Below are positions 6,279-12,893 of a stretch of DNA of 12,893 nt, piece by piece. The DNA is taken from the NCBI GenBank assembly GCA_025980355.1, contig JAICXR010000044.1, positions 1 to 12,893 on the forward strand, read 5' to 3'. The DNA comes from Chloroflexota bacterium. GTDB lineage: Bacteria > Chloroflexota > UBA4733. The notes beneath the pieces are model-generated. The model was given only the letters and a program-made list of their open reading frames with translations, was not told the DNA's origin and searched no databases. Both the position numbers and the translations under genes were made by a program. The stretch's first letter is position 1. The number at the start of each line of letters is the position of its first letter.

Positions 6279-7273
6279 GCGCGGAGGGCGCGCGCGCTCC
6301 GACCGGCGAGCACACGAAATCGTACGGCGCACCGATCGATGGCGCGCGGCGGGGCGCTCCGGCCCTGGGTGTCGTGCTCATGCTCTGGGGCGACGACGTG
6401 GCCGTGGCGACCGAGCCGCTGCTCCGGAGCGTGACGGCGATGGGCTACGACCTGATCGAGTTGCCCTTGTTCGGCACCGACGAATCAGATTTAGCTGACG
6501 TGCGCCGGCGAGTCACCGACGCCGGCTTGCGCTGCACCGTGAATACGGCGTTGCCGCCGGGGCTCTCGCTGCTACAGCCCGAGCAGCGCACGGCGACCGT
6601 GGATTTCCTGACCCGCATCGCCACCCAGGCCCGCACGTTGGGCGCAAACCTGGTCTGCGGACCGCTGCTGGCGCCCGTCGGCGATCTGCCGGATATCGCG
6701 CCGGGCCCGCGCGAGCGCGAGTCGGCGTGCGCCGGCCTTCGTGCCGCGTCACGGCGCGCTGCCGACGTCGACGTCACGCTGGCCCTGGAACCGCTCAACC
6801 GCTTCGAGTCGGCCTTCCCCACCACCGTGGCCGAGGCCTCTGCCCTGGTGGATGCCGTCGGCGCGGAAAACCTGGGCCTGCTGCTCGACACCTTCCACAT
6901 GAATATCGAAGAGCGCGACCCGGCGGCGGCGATCCGGCAGGCGGGGCGTCGCATCCGCCATTTCCACTGCAGCGAGAACGACCGCGGCCCGGTCGGCAGC
7001 GGGCACGTGAACTGGCAGGCGACGCGTGCGGCGCTCCTCGACGCCGGGTACGACGGCGACCTGGTTGTGGAGTCGTTTGGCAACACCGTGCCGGCGATCA
7101 GCCGCGCCTGCTGTGTCTGGCGCCCGCTGGCCGCCGATCCCGCGGCATTGGCACAGGAGAGCGCCAGGTACTTGCAGCGGCTGTGGAAGGGGACCTCTCT
7201 CTCTGACTCTCTCCCCGGCGCGAGGAGAGAGAACGCGGTTGGAAAGACGGCAACCTTCGGGCCAAGCCAGTGA
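6275..7273 (+). CDS. D-tagatose 3-epimerase-like sugar epimerase (TIM barrel)
   Basis: The 332-residue protein belongs to the xylose-isomerase-like TIM-barrel superfamily (PF01261) and matches D-tagatose/D-allulose 3-epimerases. The metal ligands are Glu172 (LEPLNRFE), Asp205 (DTFHMN), His231 (FHCSENDRG) and Glu266 (VVESFG), with substrate-contact residues His208 and Arg237. As I recall, these keep the spacing of the Pseudomonas cichorii enzyme with a constant offset of 20. It probably interconverts ketoses at C3 using Mn2+ or Co2+. Hydroxypyruvate isomerase is a less likely alternative. GTG at 6275 overlaps the lipoprotein stop (GTGA), suggesting coupled translation. Roughly the first 28 residues look unconserved, so the true start could be later. 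The last 27 or so residues are read from an inverted repeat and are probably not native. Confidence 0.85.
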   Translation: MSAEGARAPTGEHTKSYGAPIDGARRGAPALGVVLMLWGDDVAVATEPLLRSVTAMGYDLIELPLFGTDESDLADVRRRVTDAGLRCTVNTALPPGLSLLQPEQRTATVDFLTRIATQARTLGANLVCGPLLAPVGDLPDIAPGPRERESACAGLRAASRRAADVDVTLALEPLNRFESAFPTTVAEASALVDAVGAENLGLLLDTFHMNIEERDPAAAIRQAGRRIRHFHCSENDRGPVGSGHVNWQATRAALLDAGYDGDLVVESFGNTVPAISRACCVWRPLAADPAALAQESARYLQRLWKGTSLSDSLPGARRENAVGKTATFGPSQ

Positions 7274-7418
7274 TCGAAGAGAACTATTGCCGCGAAGCAT
7301 CACTACCCACCAGGACGCGTCTCCTTCCGCGCCGAGGGGAGTTCAAAGGGAGCTGCCGTCAGGCCAAGCGCGTTCCTCCTCCCCGCGCCGGGGAGGAGGT
7401 CAGGTGGAGAGGTTCCCC
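7189..7418. repeat. Imperfect long inverted repeat overlapping epimerase 3' end
   Basis: Positions 7189-7255, reverse-complemented, align to 7351-7418 with about 16 mismatches and one indel, roughly 76 percent identity by hand. Each arm contains its own hairpin: 7207-7214 with 7224-7231, and a perfect 11-base stem 7375-7385 with 7389-7399 around cgc. A third, weaker copy of the core (ctccttccgcgccgaggggag) lies at about 7320-7341. The structure extends into the epimerase coding region and fills the gap before the next gene. It looks like a miniature, transposase-free palindromic element. The 11-base hairpin could also weaken read-through into the gene at 7455. Confidence 0.7.
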
Positions 7419-7454
7419 GCGGCAGCATAGGTCGGTGGGAAAGGAGATCACAGC

Positions 7455-8480
7455 GTGACCGTTCGGATCGGGTTCGTAGGGGCTGGGAGCCGCTCAATCT
7501 ATGAGATGGTGCAACTCTTGCAGTTGCCGGACGTCGCCATCACCGGCATCTGCGACATCGCGCCGGAGGCCATCGAGCGGGCCCGCCAGGCGGTGAAGCA
7601 GCGCGGGCCGGCCGACCTGCCGCCCCTGGATGCGCCGGCCTTCGGCGACGTGCAGGCGATGCTGGAGCAGGCGCCGCTGGACGCCGTCTACGTCTCGCTG
7701 CCCCCTTTCGCCCACGGGCCGGCGGAGCACGCCGTCATCGCCGCCGGCAAGGCGCTGATGGTGGAAAAGCCGGTGGCCTTGCAGATGGGCGTCGCACGCG
7801 AGATTGCCGCGCACGCCAAGGAGCGCGGCGTGCTGGCCGCCGTCGCCTACCAGTGGCGCTACAGCACGGCGGTGCAGCAGGTGCGGCAGTTGCTGGCCGG
7901 CGTCCCCATCGGCATGGTGACCGCCGTCCGCTGGAGCTCGTTGCCCGGGTCACCATGGTGGAGGGTCCAGAGCAAGAGCGGCGGCATGCTGATCGAGCAG
8001 CACACCCACTGCACCGATCTGCTCCGCTACCTCTGCGGCGAGGTGACGGAGGTCTACGCGATGGCGGCGACGACGTTGCTGAAGGACGTTCCCAACCTCG
8101 ACATCGCCGACGTGAACACCGTCAGCCTGCGCCTGGCGAGCGGGGCGGTCGGCACGATCTCCAACAGCTGCGCCGCCGTCGCCGCCCCACCCGGCTTCCA
8201 TAGCTACGTCCACATCATCGCCCAGGGGATGACCGTCGCCGTCGGCCTCGGCCCCGGCGCCACCGTGCTGCGCGGGCGAGATGCCCGCGAAGAGATCGCG
8301 GAAGAGGGCAATCCCAACATGGCGATGAACCGGGCCTTCGTGGCGGCCGTCGCCAGCGGTGATCGCTCCGGTATCCTCTGCCCCTACGAGGAAGGGATGC
8401 GCACCTTCGCTTTGACCTACGCTGCCCACATCTCCGCCACGGAACACCGCCTGGTGCGGATGAGCGAGCAGTTGCCGTAG
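7455..8480 (+). CDS. Gfo/Idh/MocA-family oxidoreductase
   Basis: The 341-residue protein has a Rossmann domain with a standard glycine-rich loop (IGFVGAGSRS, residues 5-14), the signature EKP at 104-106 (VEKPVAL), and a C-terminal substrate domain with GGMLIEQHTHCTDLL. There His185 and Asp188 occupy the positions of the usual catalytic His and Asp. It should oxidise or reduce a sugar, sugar acid or cyclitol with NAD(P). GTG at 7455 follows AAGGAGA by seven bases. It differs clearly from the oxidoreductase at 3435-4472, with no close duplication. Between two TIM-barrel epimerases it fits an oxidise-epimerise-reduce scheme, which is inference. The substrate is unknown. Confidence 0.9.
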   Translation: MTVRIGFVGAGSRSIYEMVQLLQLPDVAITGICDIAPEAIERARQAVKQRGPADLPPLDAPAFGDVQAMLEQAPLDAVYVSLPPFAHGPAEHAVIAAGKALMVEKPVALQMGVAREIAAHAKERGVLAAVAYQWRYSTAVQQVRQLLAGVPIGMVTAVRWSSLPGSPWWRVQSKSGGMLIEQHTHCTDLLRYLCGEVTEVYAMAATTLLKDVPNLDIADVNTVSLRLASGAVGTISNSCAAVAAPPGFHSYVHIIAQGMTVAVGLGPGATVLRGRDAREEIAEEGNPNMAMNRAFVAAVASGDRSGILCPYEEGMRTFALTYAAHISATEHRLVRMSEQLP

Positions 8481-8514
8481 GGGCGACCCCTACTCGAATG
8501 CGGCGTAACGCCGC
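8477..8514. repeat. Two adjacent hairpins at gene junction
   Basis: The first hairpin, gtagggg (8477-8483) with cccctac (8487-8493), overlaps the oxidoreductase stop codon. The second, gcggcg (8500-8505) with cgccgc (8509-8514), follows at once. Neither has a T-run, so strong termination is unlikely. They may stabilise mRNA or belong to a dispersed repeat. Confidence 0.45.
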
Positions 8515-8546
8515 CCGCACCAACGACCATAAGAAAGGACCGACCA

Positions 8547-9374
8547 ATGTTTACCCTGAGCGTACTGACCGACGAGATTGACCAGGACTTCGCCCACGCC
8601 CTTGACGTCGCGGAAGAGTGGGGGCTGCATACCGTCGAGTTGCACAAGCTGTGGGGCAAGAATATCTGCGACCTGGACCCGGACGAGCTGACGCGGGCCA
8701 TGCGCATGGTGCGCGAGCGGGGCCTGCAGGTCAGCGCCATCGACTCCCTCTTCCTGCGCTGCCCGATCGACGACGCCGCCGCCTACGCGAAGCACATCGA
8801 CATCCTGGAGCGGTCGTTCCGACTGGCCGACCTATTCCAGACTCCCCTCGTGCGCTGCTTCTCCTTCTGGCGGCAGGACACGCTGGCCCAGCACTGGGAC
8901 CTCCTGCTGGAACGGCTGGAGCTGCCGGTACGGATGGCCGCGCGCGCCGGGGTCACCCTCGCCTTCGAGAACACCAAGACCACATTGGTCGGCACCGGCG
9001 CCGAGATCCGCCAGCTCATGCTGGCCATCGACTCGCCCAATTTCCGCTCGATCTGGGACATCGGCAATGCGCTGGTCGCCGGCGAGGACCGCCCCTATCC
9101 CGACGGCTACGAGGCCGTGCGCCCCTGGATCTGCCACGTCCACGTCAAGGACGCGGTCCGCCACGCCGACGGCTCCTCCGCCTGGCGCCCGATCGGCGGC
9201 GGGCAGGTGGACTACCGCGGCCAGTTGACCGCCTTGCAGCGCGACGGTTACCACGGCGTCATCGCCCTGGAGACGCACTACCAGCCGGAAGGCGGGACCA
9301 AAGAACAGGGCAGCCGGGAGTCCTTCGCCGGCCTGCGCAACATCCTGGACGAGCTGAACCTGCGCTGGCAGTAG
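8547..9374 (+). CDS. Sugar phosphate isomerase/epimerase-like TIM-barrel protein
   Basis: The 275-residue protein is an AP-endonuclease-2/xylose-isomerase-like TIM barrel (PF01261). Candidate metal ligands are Glu141 (LAFENTKTT), Asp171 (SIWDIGNA), His197 or His199 (CHVHVKDA) and Glu242 (ALETHYQP), the usual barrel-end set. Relatives act as sugar or inositol-derivative isomerases, epimerases or dehydratases. HVHVKD with IGGGQVDY is typical of this group, not of DNA-repair endonuclease IV. ATG at 8547 follows AAAGGA by seven bases and lies 66 bases after the oxidoreductase. It is far from the epimerase at 6275 in sequence, so the two probably do different steps. Confidence 0.87.
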   Translation: MFTLSVLTDEIDQDFAHALDVAEEWGLHTVELHKLWGKNICDLDPDELTRAMRMVRERGLQVSAIDSLFLRCPIDDAAAYAKHIDILERSFRLADLFQTPLVRCFSFWRQDTLAQHWDLLLERLELPVRMAARAGVTLAFENTKTTLVGTGAEIRQLMLAIDSPNFRSIWDIGNALVAGEDRPYPDGYEAVRPWICHVHVKDAVRHADGSSAWRPIGGGQVDYRGQLTALQRDGYHGVIALETHYQPEGGTKEQGSRESFAGLRNILDELNLRWQ

Positions 9375-9450
9375 CGCCGCTCAGCCGCACCGGGGCAATC
9401 TGCGGCAGCGCCTATGAAACTGATCCTGCGCAGCGGGTAAGGTTCGAGGC

Positions 9451-10674
9451 ATGGGAAAGCTCGCGCTGTCGGCGGATGGCCGGCTGCTATTTGCCGCCTG
9501 CGCGTTGCGTACCTTTGGCTACGGCTTCCTCTCGGTGACACTCGGTCTCTATCTGGCCGGCCAGGGACTCGGCACCGCGGCGATCGGCGGTGTCTTCACG
9601 GCCGCCCTGGCCGGCGGCGCCGCCATGACGATCGTCTTCACCAGTCTCAGCGGCCGGCTGGGCCGGCGCCGGGTGTTGGAAGTGGCCGCCCTGCTCATGG
9701 CGCTCGCCGGTGTCGCCTTTCTGCTCACGTCCAACGTCGTGCTGCTCTCCCTGGCGGCCGTCGTCGGGACGATCAGCCCTTCCGGCAAGGAGGTCGGCCC
9801 GTTTCTCTCCCTGGAACAGGCCATCCTGCCCCAGACCACCGGCGATGACCGGCGCACCAGTCTCTTCGCGGCCTACAACTTGGTGGGCGCGCTGAGCGGC
9901 GCGTTCGGCGCCCTGGCGGCGGCGCTGCCCCGCCTGGCCGGCCTCTCGCTCGGCGCCGGCTTCCACGTGCTGCTGGGGGCCTATGCGGCGACCGCCGTCG
10001 TGCTCTTGCTGCTCTATACCCGTCTCTCCCCGAAGGCCGAGGTCGCCCGGGACGTCGCCGGACCCGGAGTCGGCATCCTGGGCGTCCGCCATTCCCATGG
10101 CATTATCTTCAAGCTCGCCGCCCTCTTTGCGGTCGACTCTTTCGCCGGCGGCTTCGTAGTGCAGGGCCTCGTCGCGTACTGGTTTCATCAACGCTACGGC
10201 ACCGACGTCGCCGGTCTGAGCGCCATTTTCTTCGGCGTCAACCTGTGCGCGGCGCTCTCCTTCCTCGCCGCGCCGCCACTTGCCCGCCGCTTCGGCCTCC
10301 TGAACACGATGGTCTTCACGCATCTGCCGTCCAACGTGATGCTGATCCTTGTGCCGTTGCTGCCGAGTGCCGGCGCCGCGATCGCCATGTTGCTCTGCCG
10401 GGGGCTGCTGTCGCAGATGGACGTGCCCACCCGGCAGTCCTACACCATGGCCGTCGTCGCGCCGACGGAGCGCGCCGCGGCGGCCGGCATCACCTCCGTC
10501 GCCCGCAGCGCCGCCGCCGCGGCCGCACCGGCCTTCGCCGGCGCCACGCTGGCCGTCCCGGCCCTTGGGCTGCCCTTCCTGATTGCCGGTGGTTTGAAGG
10601 TCGCCTACGACCTCGCCGTCCTCGCCACCTTCCGCCGTCTCCGGCCGCCGGAGGAGCGCCGCCCGGAGCCGTAA
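9451..10674 (+). CDS. Major facilitator superfamily transporter
   Basis: The 407-residue integral membrane protein has about twelve hydrophobic segments. The MFS motif after the second segment is recognisable as SGRLGRRRVLEV (residues 66-77). A cytoplasmic central loop (about residues 190-210) separates two six-helix halves, and a short charged tail ends the protein. ATG at 9451 follows a weak GAGG. It lies 76 bases after the TIM-barrel gene in the same direction and could be the last gene of the sugar operon or a separate unit. Drug efflux, sugar uptake and product export are all possible. Confidence 0.85.
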   Translation: MGKLALSADGRLLFAACALRTFGYGFLSVTLGLYLAGQGLGTAAIGGVFTAALAGGAAMTIVFTSLSGRLGRRRVLEVAALLMALAGVAFLLTSNVVLLSLAAVVGTISPSGKEVGPFLSLEQAILPQTTGDDRRTSLFAAYNLVGALSGAFGALAAALPRLAGLSLGAGFHVLLGAYAATAVVLLLLYTRLSPKAEVARDVAGPGVGILGVRHSHGIIFKLAALFAVDSFAGGFVVQGLVAYWFHQRYGTDVAGLSAIFFGVNLCAALSFLAAPPLARRFGLLNTMVFTHLPSNVMLILVPLLPSAGAAIAMLLCRGLLSQMDVPTRQSYTMAVVAPTERAAAAGITSVARSAAAAAAPAFAGATLAVPALGLPFLIAGGLKVAYDLAVLATFRRLRPPEERRPEP

Positions 10675-10791
10675 CGGGGACGTTCGTTGGTCCGAATCTT
10701 GCAAACCGTTCATAAGCGCCTTACCCGCGCCGATCGCACGAGGGCGCCGAGGGCGGCGTCGGGCAGAGCAAGACAAGGAAGGAAGAGAACG

Positions 10792-11352
10792 TTGCGAGAC
10801 ATCGGGTTACTGGTCCTGCGCGGAACAGTCGGCGGGCTCCTGGCCGGGCACGGGGCGCAGAAGCTGTTCGGAGCTTTCGAAGGGCCCGGCTTGCACGGGA
10901 CGGCCGGCATGGTGGAATCGATGGGGCTTCGCCCCAGCAAGTACTGGGCGATGATAGCCGGCGGCTCCGAGTTCGCCGGCGGGCTGTTGACCGCCCTTGG
11001 CCTCGGCGGTGGCCTGGGACCGGTCACGATCTTCGGGCCGATGGGCACAGCCATCGGCACCGCCCACTGGGGCAAGCCGATCTGGGTCTCCAAGGGCGGG
11101 GCGGAACTACCCGTCATTAACATCGCGGTCGCCACGGCCCTGCTCCTCAGCGGTCCCGGTCGCTACTCGCTGGATGAGACGCTGGGGATCGAAGTACCCC
11201 GCCCGCTGATCGGCCTGGCGCTGGCGGGCACGCTGGCCGGCGTCGCCTACAGCGTCTTTCGCCACCGGATGAAGCGCCGGGAGCAAGAGCAAGAAGCTGC
11301 CGAGAAACTCCAGAGCGGCAGCAAGCCGCAACAGCGGACCGCAGCGGCCTGA
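10792..11352 (+). CDS. DoxX-family membrane protein
   Basis: Starting at TTG 10792-10794, the product is about 186 residues. The frame is open from GTG/TTG codons near 10687, but the first 35 residues are basic, low-complexity and unlike DoxX. A purine-rich aaggaaggaagag lies just before the TTG, making it the better start. The body has about four membrane segments and DoxX hallmarks: RGTVGGLLAGHGAQKLFG, a Gly/Ala-rich segment with SEFAGGLLTALG, and IGTAHWGKPIW. The tail is charged (KRREQEQEAAEK). DoxX proteins are linked to redox and quinone processes, but the exact role is unclear. It is co-directional with the MFS gene, 117 bases away. Confidence 0.8.
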   Translation: MRDIGLLVLRGTVGGLLAGHGAQKLFGAFEGPGLHGTAGMVESMGLRPSKYWAMIAGGSEFAGGLLTALGLGGGLGPVTIFGPMGTAIGTAHWGKPIWVSKGGAELPVINIAVATALLLSGPGRYSLDETLGIEVPRPLIGLALAGTLAGVAYSVFRHRMKRREQEQEAAEKLQSGSKPQQRTAAA

Positions 11353-11380
11353 CCGCGCCCGTTGAGCATTGGGTCCACCT

Positions 11381-11417
11381 GCGGGTGGAGACGGCGCGCG
11401 CCAAAGTCTCCACCCGC
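11381..11417. repeat. 12-bp hairpin with nested palindrome
   Basis: The arms gcgggtggagac (11381-11392) and gtctccacccgc (11406-11417) pair perfectly. The loop contains the palindrome ggcgcgcgcc (11393-11402). Upstream tccacc (11374-11379) could instead pair with ggtgga in the left arm, so two folds compete. There is no T-run. It lies in the 167-base gap between the DoxX and CcdC-like genes. Confidence 0.55.
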
Positions 11418-11519
11418 CGTCCACCGCCGCTCCGATGCGCGCGGCGAACGATCACCGTACGCTGCTTCTTGTGAACGGCGAGACGCCTCGCCGGAGGAGC
11501 AAGACGTAGGAGGATCGAC

Positions 11520-12038
11520 ATGGACCCCATCACCACCGCCCTTATCACTGTCGCCGCCTTTATCTTCATGGTCTACCGGCAGTTCGTGGAACGTCCCGTC
11601 ACGGCCAAGGACATCGTCCTTCCTGTTGGTGTTGGTCTCTACCTCGCCGACCGGTATCTCACCGGCGGCAGCCTCGCCGCCGCGGCGCTGGCGCTCGGCG
11701 CGGCCGGCGCCGGCATCGTCACCGGCCTGTTCAGCGGCGCGGTCGTTCGCGTCTGGCAGGATTCGAGCAGCGGCGCCGTGTACCAGCGCGGCGGCTGGTC
11801 CTACCTGGCGGTGCTCGGCGGCCTGGTAGCGGTGCGTGTCGTCCTGCACGTCGTCTTCTCGGCCACCGGGCTGGTCGATGCCACGACGCTCAACACTGCC
11901 TTCATCGCCATGGCCGTCGGCAACTACGTCGGGCGGGCGATCACCGTCGGCCTGCGGGCGCTTGCCCTGGTCGGTTGGGACGTCGCCGCCCTGCCGCAGC
12001 GCACGTCTCGCCAGGCCGGCCGGGTGCGGGGCTGGTGA
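11520..12038 (+). CDS. CcdC/DUF1453-like integral membrane protein
   Basis: The 172-residue protein has about four to five membrane segments, roughly at residues 3-18, 30-46, 52-74, 92-114 and 122-150. The early VYRQFVERPVTAKDIVLP segment, the middle GLFSGAVVRVWQD and the following WSYLAVLGGLVAVRVVLH resemble the CcdC/DUF1453 membrane family as I recall it. That family has members near cytochrome c biogenesis genes and many of unknown role. ATG at 11520 follows a strong AGGAGG by six bases. A terminator lies 12 bases after the stop. Its preceding gene also encodes a small membrane protein, but no substrate or partner can be deduced. The family call is moderate; the membrane prediction is firm. 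Confidence 0.7.
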   Translation: MDPITTALITVAAFIFMVYRQFVERPVTAKDIVLPVGVGLYLADRYLTGGSLAAAALALGAAGAGIVTGLFSGAVVRVWQDSSSGAVYQRGGWSYLAVLGGLVAVRVVLHVVFSATGLVDATTLNTAFIAMAVGNYVGRAITVGLRALALVGWDVAALPQRTSRQAGRVRGW

Positions 12039-12050
12039 GCAAACAGGATT

Positions 12051-12087
12051 GCGGCGCCCCCTCCCGTCGGGCGGGAGGGGGCGCCGC
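12051..12087 (+). terminator. Strong intrinsic terminator hairpin
   Basis: A perfect 16-base stem (12051-12066 with 12072-12087) and a 5-base tcggg loop are followed by tgtttctcc. It starts 12 bases after the stop of the CcdC-like gene. Because the toxin-like gene on the other strand ends at 12146, the hairpin may also serve that convergent transcript. Confidence 0.85.
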
Positions 12088-12145
12088 TGTTTCTCCGCTT
12101 CAAGGAACTCGCCGATCTCCGCCTACGCCAACCAAGCCTGCGCCG

Positions 12146-12508
12146 CTACCGGATGAGATGACGCAGCAGGTTATGCTGCTCTTCCGGCGAGACAGTATCG
12201 AGGTGAAGAGCGGTTCGGCGAATGAGGTCGCCAATGGCACTGCCGTTCGGCACGACGATGATCCCGGAATGCACCCGATCCTGATCCTTCCAGCGCCGGT
12301 CAAGCCGCACAAAGTGGACGACGTTATGTGTGAGAATGGCTCGGCCATCCGATGCTGCATATTGAGGCTGCCAGTCGTCCGACAATCCCTGATTGTGGTT
12401 ACCGGCGTCGCGGCAACTCAGCACGTCGTATCCTTGGAGACTCAACTCCCGCGCGACGCTGGCAGCGACATCTTCATCGGTGTACAGACGAATGCCTAGC
12501 CCGCGCAT
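12146..12508 (-). CDS. DUF5615 PIN-like toxin candidate
   Basis: The 120-residue protein matches the DUF5615 PIN-like family. The N-terminal strand ends in acidic residues (IRLYTDEDVA, Asp11-Glu12-Asp13), followed by GYDVLSCRDAG, the acidic LSDDWQ (Asp44, Asp45) and GRAILTHN. PIN-like folds use clustered acids to bind metal and cut RNA. In relatives I recall, an Asp often follows ILTHN within a few residues; here the sequence is ILTHNVVHF, with His65 there, so activity may be altered. ATG at 12508 lies inside the last codons of the upstream DUF433 gene, giving a 13-base overlap and probable coupled translation. DUF433 upstream of DUF5615 is a common toxin-antitoxin arrangement. Confidence 0.85.
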   Translation of the reverse strand: MRGLGIRLYTDEDVAASVARELSLQGYDVLSCRDAGNHNQGLSDDWQPQYAASDGRAILTHNVVHFVRLDRRWKDQDRVHSGIIVVPNGSAIGDLIRRTALHLDTVSPEEQHNLLRHLIR

Positions 12509-12876
12509 GCGGCGACCACGAGGATGTCGAAAGCTTCCTCGTGGCGCCGCCGGGCGTCATCAATCTCCGCGCGATGCGCGCCGTAGTAGGCGAGCGCCGC
12601 CTTGATCTGAGCCTCACTGAGATGGGCCAGTTCCTCCGCCACACGATGTACATCCTTGTCGAGCACGTCGTAGTACATGCTTACGACGCTGCGAACAGGC
12701 GTGCGGGTACCGGCCAGGACGGCCTCGCCGCCTTGCACGCCAGGGTGGTGCGCGACAAAGTCCTCATACCAAGGCTTAGCCGTTGCGTGCATCCCTGTGT
12801 CTCCGTCCTTTTTCGTCAACGCATGCTGCGATTCGTGGGGGTAAGAAGCCGCCGTAGGCTGGGCCATCCCAGCCAT
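12496..12876 (-). CDS. DUF433 antitoxin-like protein
   Basis: The DUF433 domain covers about residues 41-110: GVQGGEAVLAGTRTPVRSVV, then VAEELAHLSEAQIKAALAYYGAHRAEID. It is a small winged-helix-like, probably DNA-binding protein, and the family usually sits before a DUF5615 PIN-like gene, as here. Two starts compete. ATG at 12876 has a good AAGGAG six bases away and gives 126 residues. ATG at 12792 gives 98 residues, closer to the usual length, but with a weaker GGAG site. The extra 28 residues (beginning MAGMAQPTAASYPH) include a segment like the N-termini of other DUF433 proteins, so they may be real or a remnant. It probably neutralises the toxin and represses the pair. Confidence 0.82.
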   Translation of the reverse strand: MAGMAQPTAASYPHESQHALTKKDGDTGMHATAKPWYEDFVAHHPGVQGGEAVLAGTRTPVRSVVSMYYDVLDKDVHRVAEELAHLSEAQIKAALAYYGAHRAEIDDARRRHEEAFDILVVAACAG

Positions 12877-12893
12877 GTGGGTCTCCTTCCCCG

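Noticed and set aside
7375..7399. 11-bp hairpin considered as a standalone terminator
   Set aside because: It has no U-tract on either strand and is better explained as the centre of the long inverted-repeat arm.
7270..7458. Short plus-strand frame between the epimerase and the oxidoreductase
   Set aside because: It is made almost entirely of the inverted-repeat sequence and is rich in Arg/Pro/Gly, as expected for translated GC-rich repeat.
10687..10716. Possible promoter (ttggtc, 18 bases, cataag) before DoxX
   Set aside because: Both boxes match consensus poorly, and such matches are expected by chance.
9487..10776. Long minus-strand open frame (429 codons) opposite the MFS gene
   Set aside because: Its composition is typical of the antisense of a GC-rich membrane gene (Gly, Arg, Asp, Glu, Gln rich). 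The plus frame has clear membrane segments and the MFS motif.
10687..10791. Upstream start for the DoxX gene
   Set aside because: The added residues are basic and unlike DoxX. The TTG at 10792 has an adjacent purine-rich ribosome binding site and begins the family-like sequence.

Overview
The window is about 12.9 kb of GC-rich bacterial chromosome. Gene style suggests a Chloroflexota bacterium, perhaps Thermomicrobia-like: a Tat-type lipoprotein with a long Ala/Thr/Ser linker, a small protein paired with an HNH gene, DUF433/PIN-like pairs, and GC-rich palindromic repeats between genes. This placement is inference; there is no rRNA or tRNA, and I see no CRISPR array, transposase or integrase.

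Layout. (1) Positions 1-1310 look like a degraded accessory stretch. They hold a hairpin, a 28-bp palindrome, a broken copy of the 3' end of an amidohydrolase gene (192-327), a non-coding gap, an HNH-family gene that has lost its catalytic core (608-898), and its overlapping small partner gene (895-1242). (2) Positions 1310-4472, minus strand, run in the order Gfo/Idh/MocA oxidoreductase, LacI-type regulator, ACMSD-like amidohydrolase. (3) The divergent intergenic region 4473-4778 carries a strong inverted repeat, a sigma-70-type promoter (TTGACA, 17-base spacer, TAGTAT) and a LacI-operator-like site. (4) Positions 4779-9374, plus strand, encode a sugar-binding lipoprotein, a D-tagatose 3-epimerase-like enzyme overlapping it by 4 bases, a second Gfo/Idh/MocA oxidoreductase, and a second TIM-barrel isomerase/epimerase. 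(5) Positions 9451-12038 encode three membrane proteins: an MFS transporter, a DoxX-family protein and a CcdC/DUF1453-like protein. A strong terminator follows at 12051-12087. (6) Positions 12146-12876, minus strand, hold a DUF433 antitoxin-like gene and a DUF5615 PIN-like toxin gene.

How it fits together. Regions 2-4 read as one carbohydrate-use locus built around a LacI regulator, with operator-like sites sharing GTTTTAG in front of lacI and in front of the lipoprotein gene. The lipoprotein would capture a sugar-like solute. Two NAD(P)-dependent Gfo/Idh enzymes and two metal-dependent TIM-barrel enzymes would oxidise and epimerise it, and an ACMSD-type metal enzyme might act on a downstream acid or keto product. 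No ABC permease or ATPase lies here, so the lipoprotein must use a distant permease, or uptake may run through the MFS protein. Substrate and reaction order cannot be read from the sequence. A palindromic repeat inside the plus-strand cluster appears to have rewritten the C-terminus of the epimerase.
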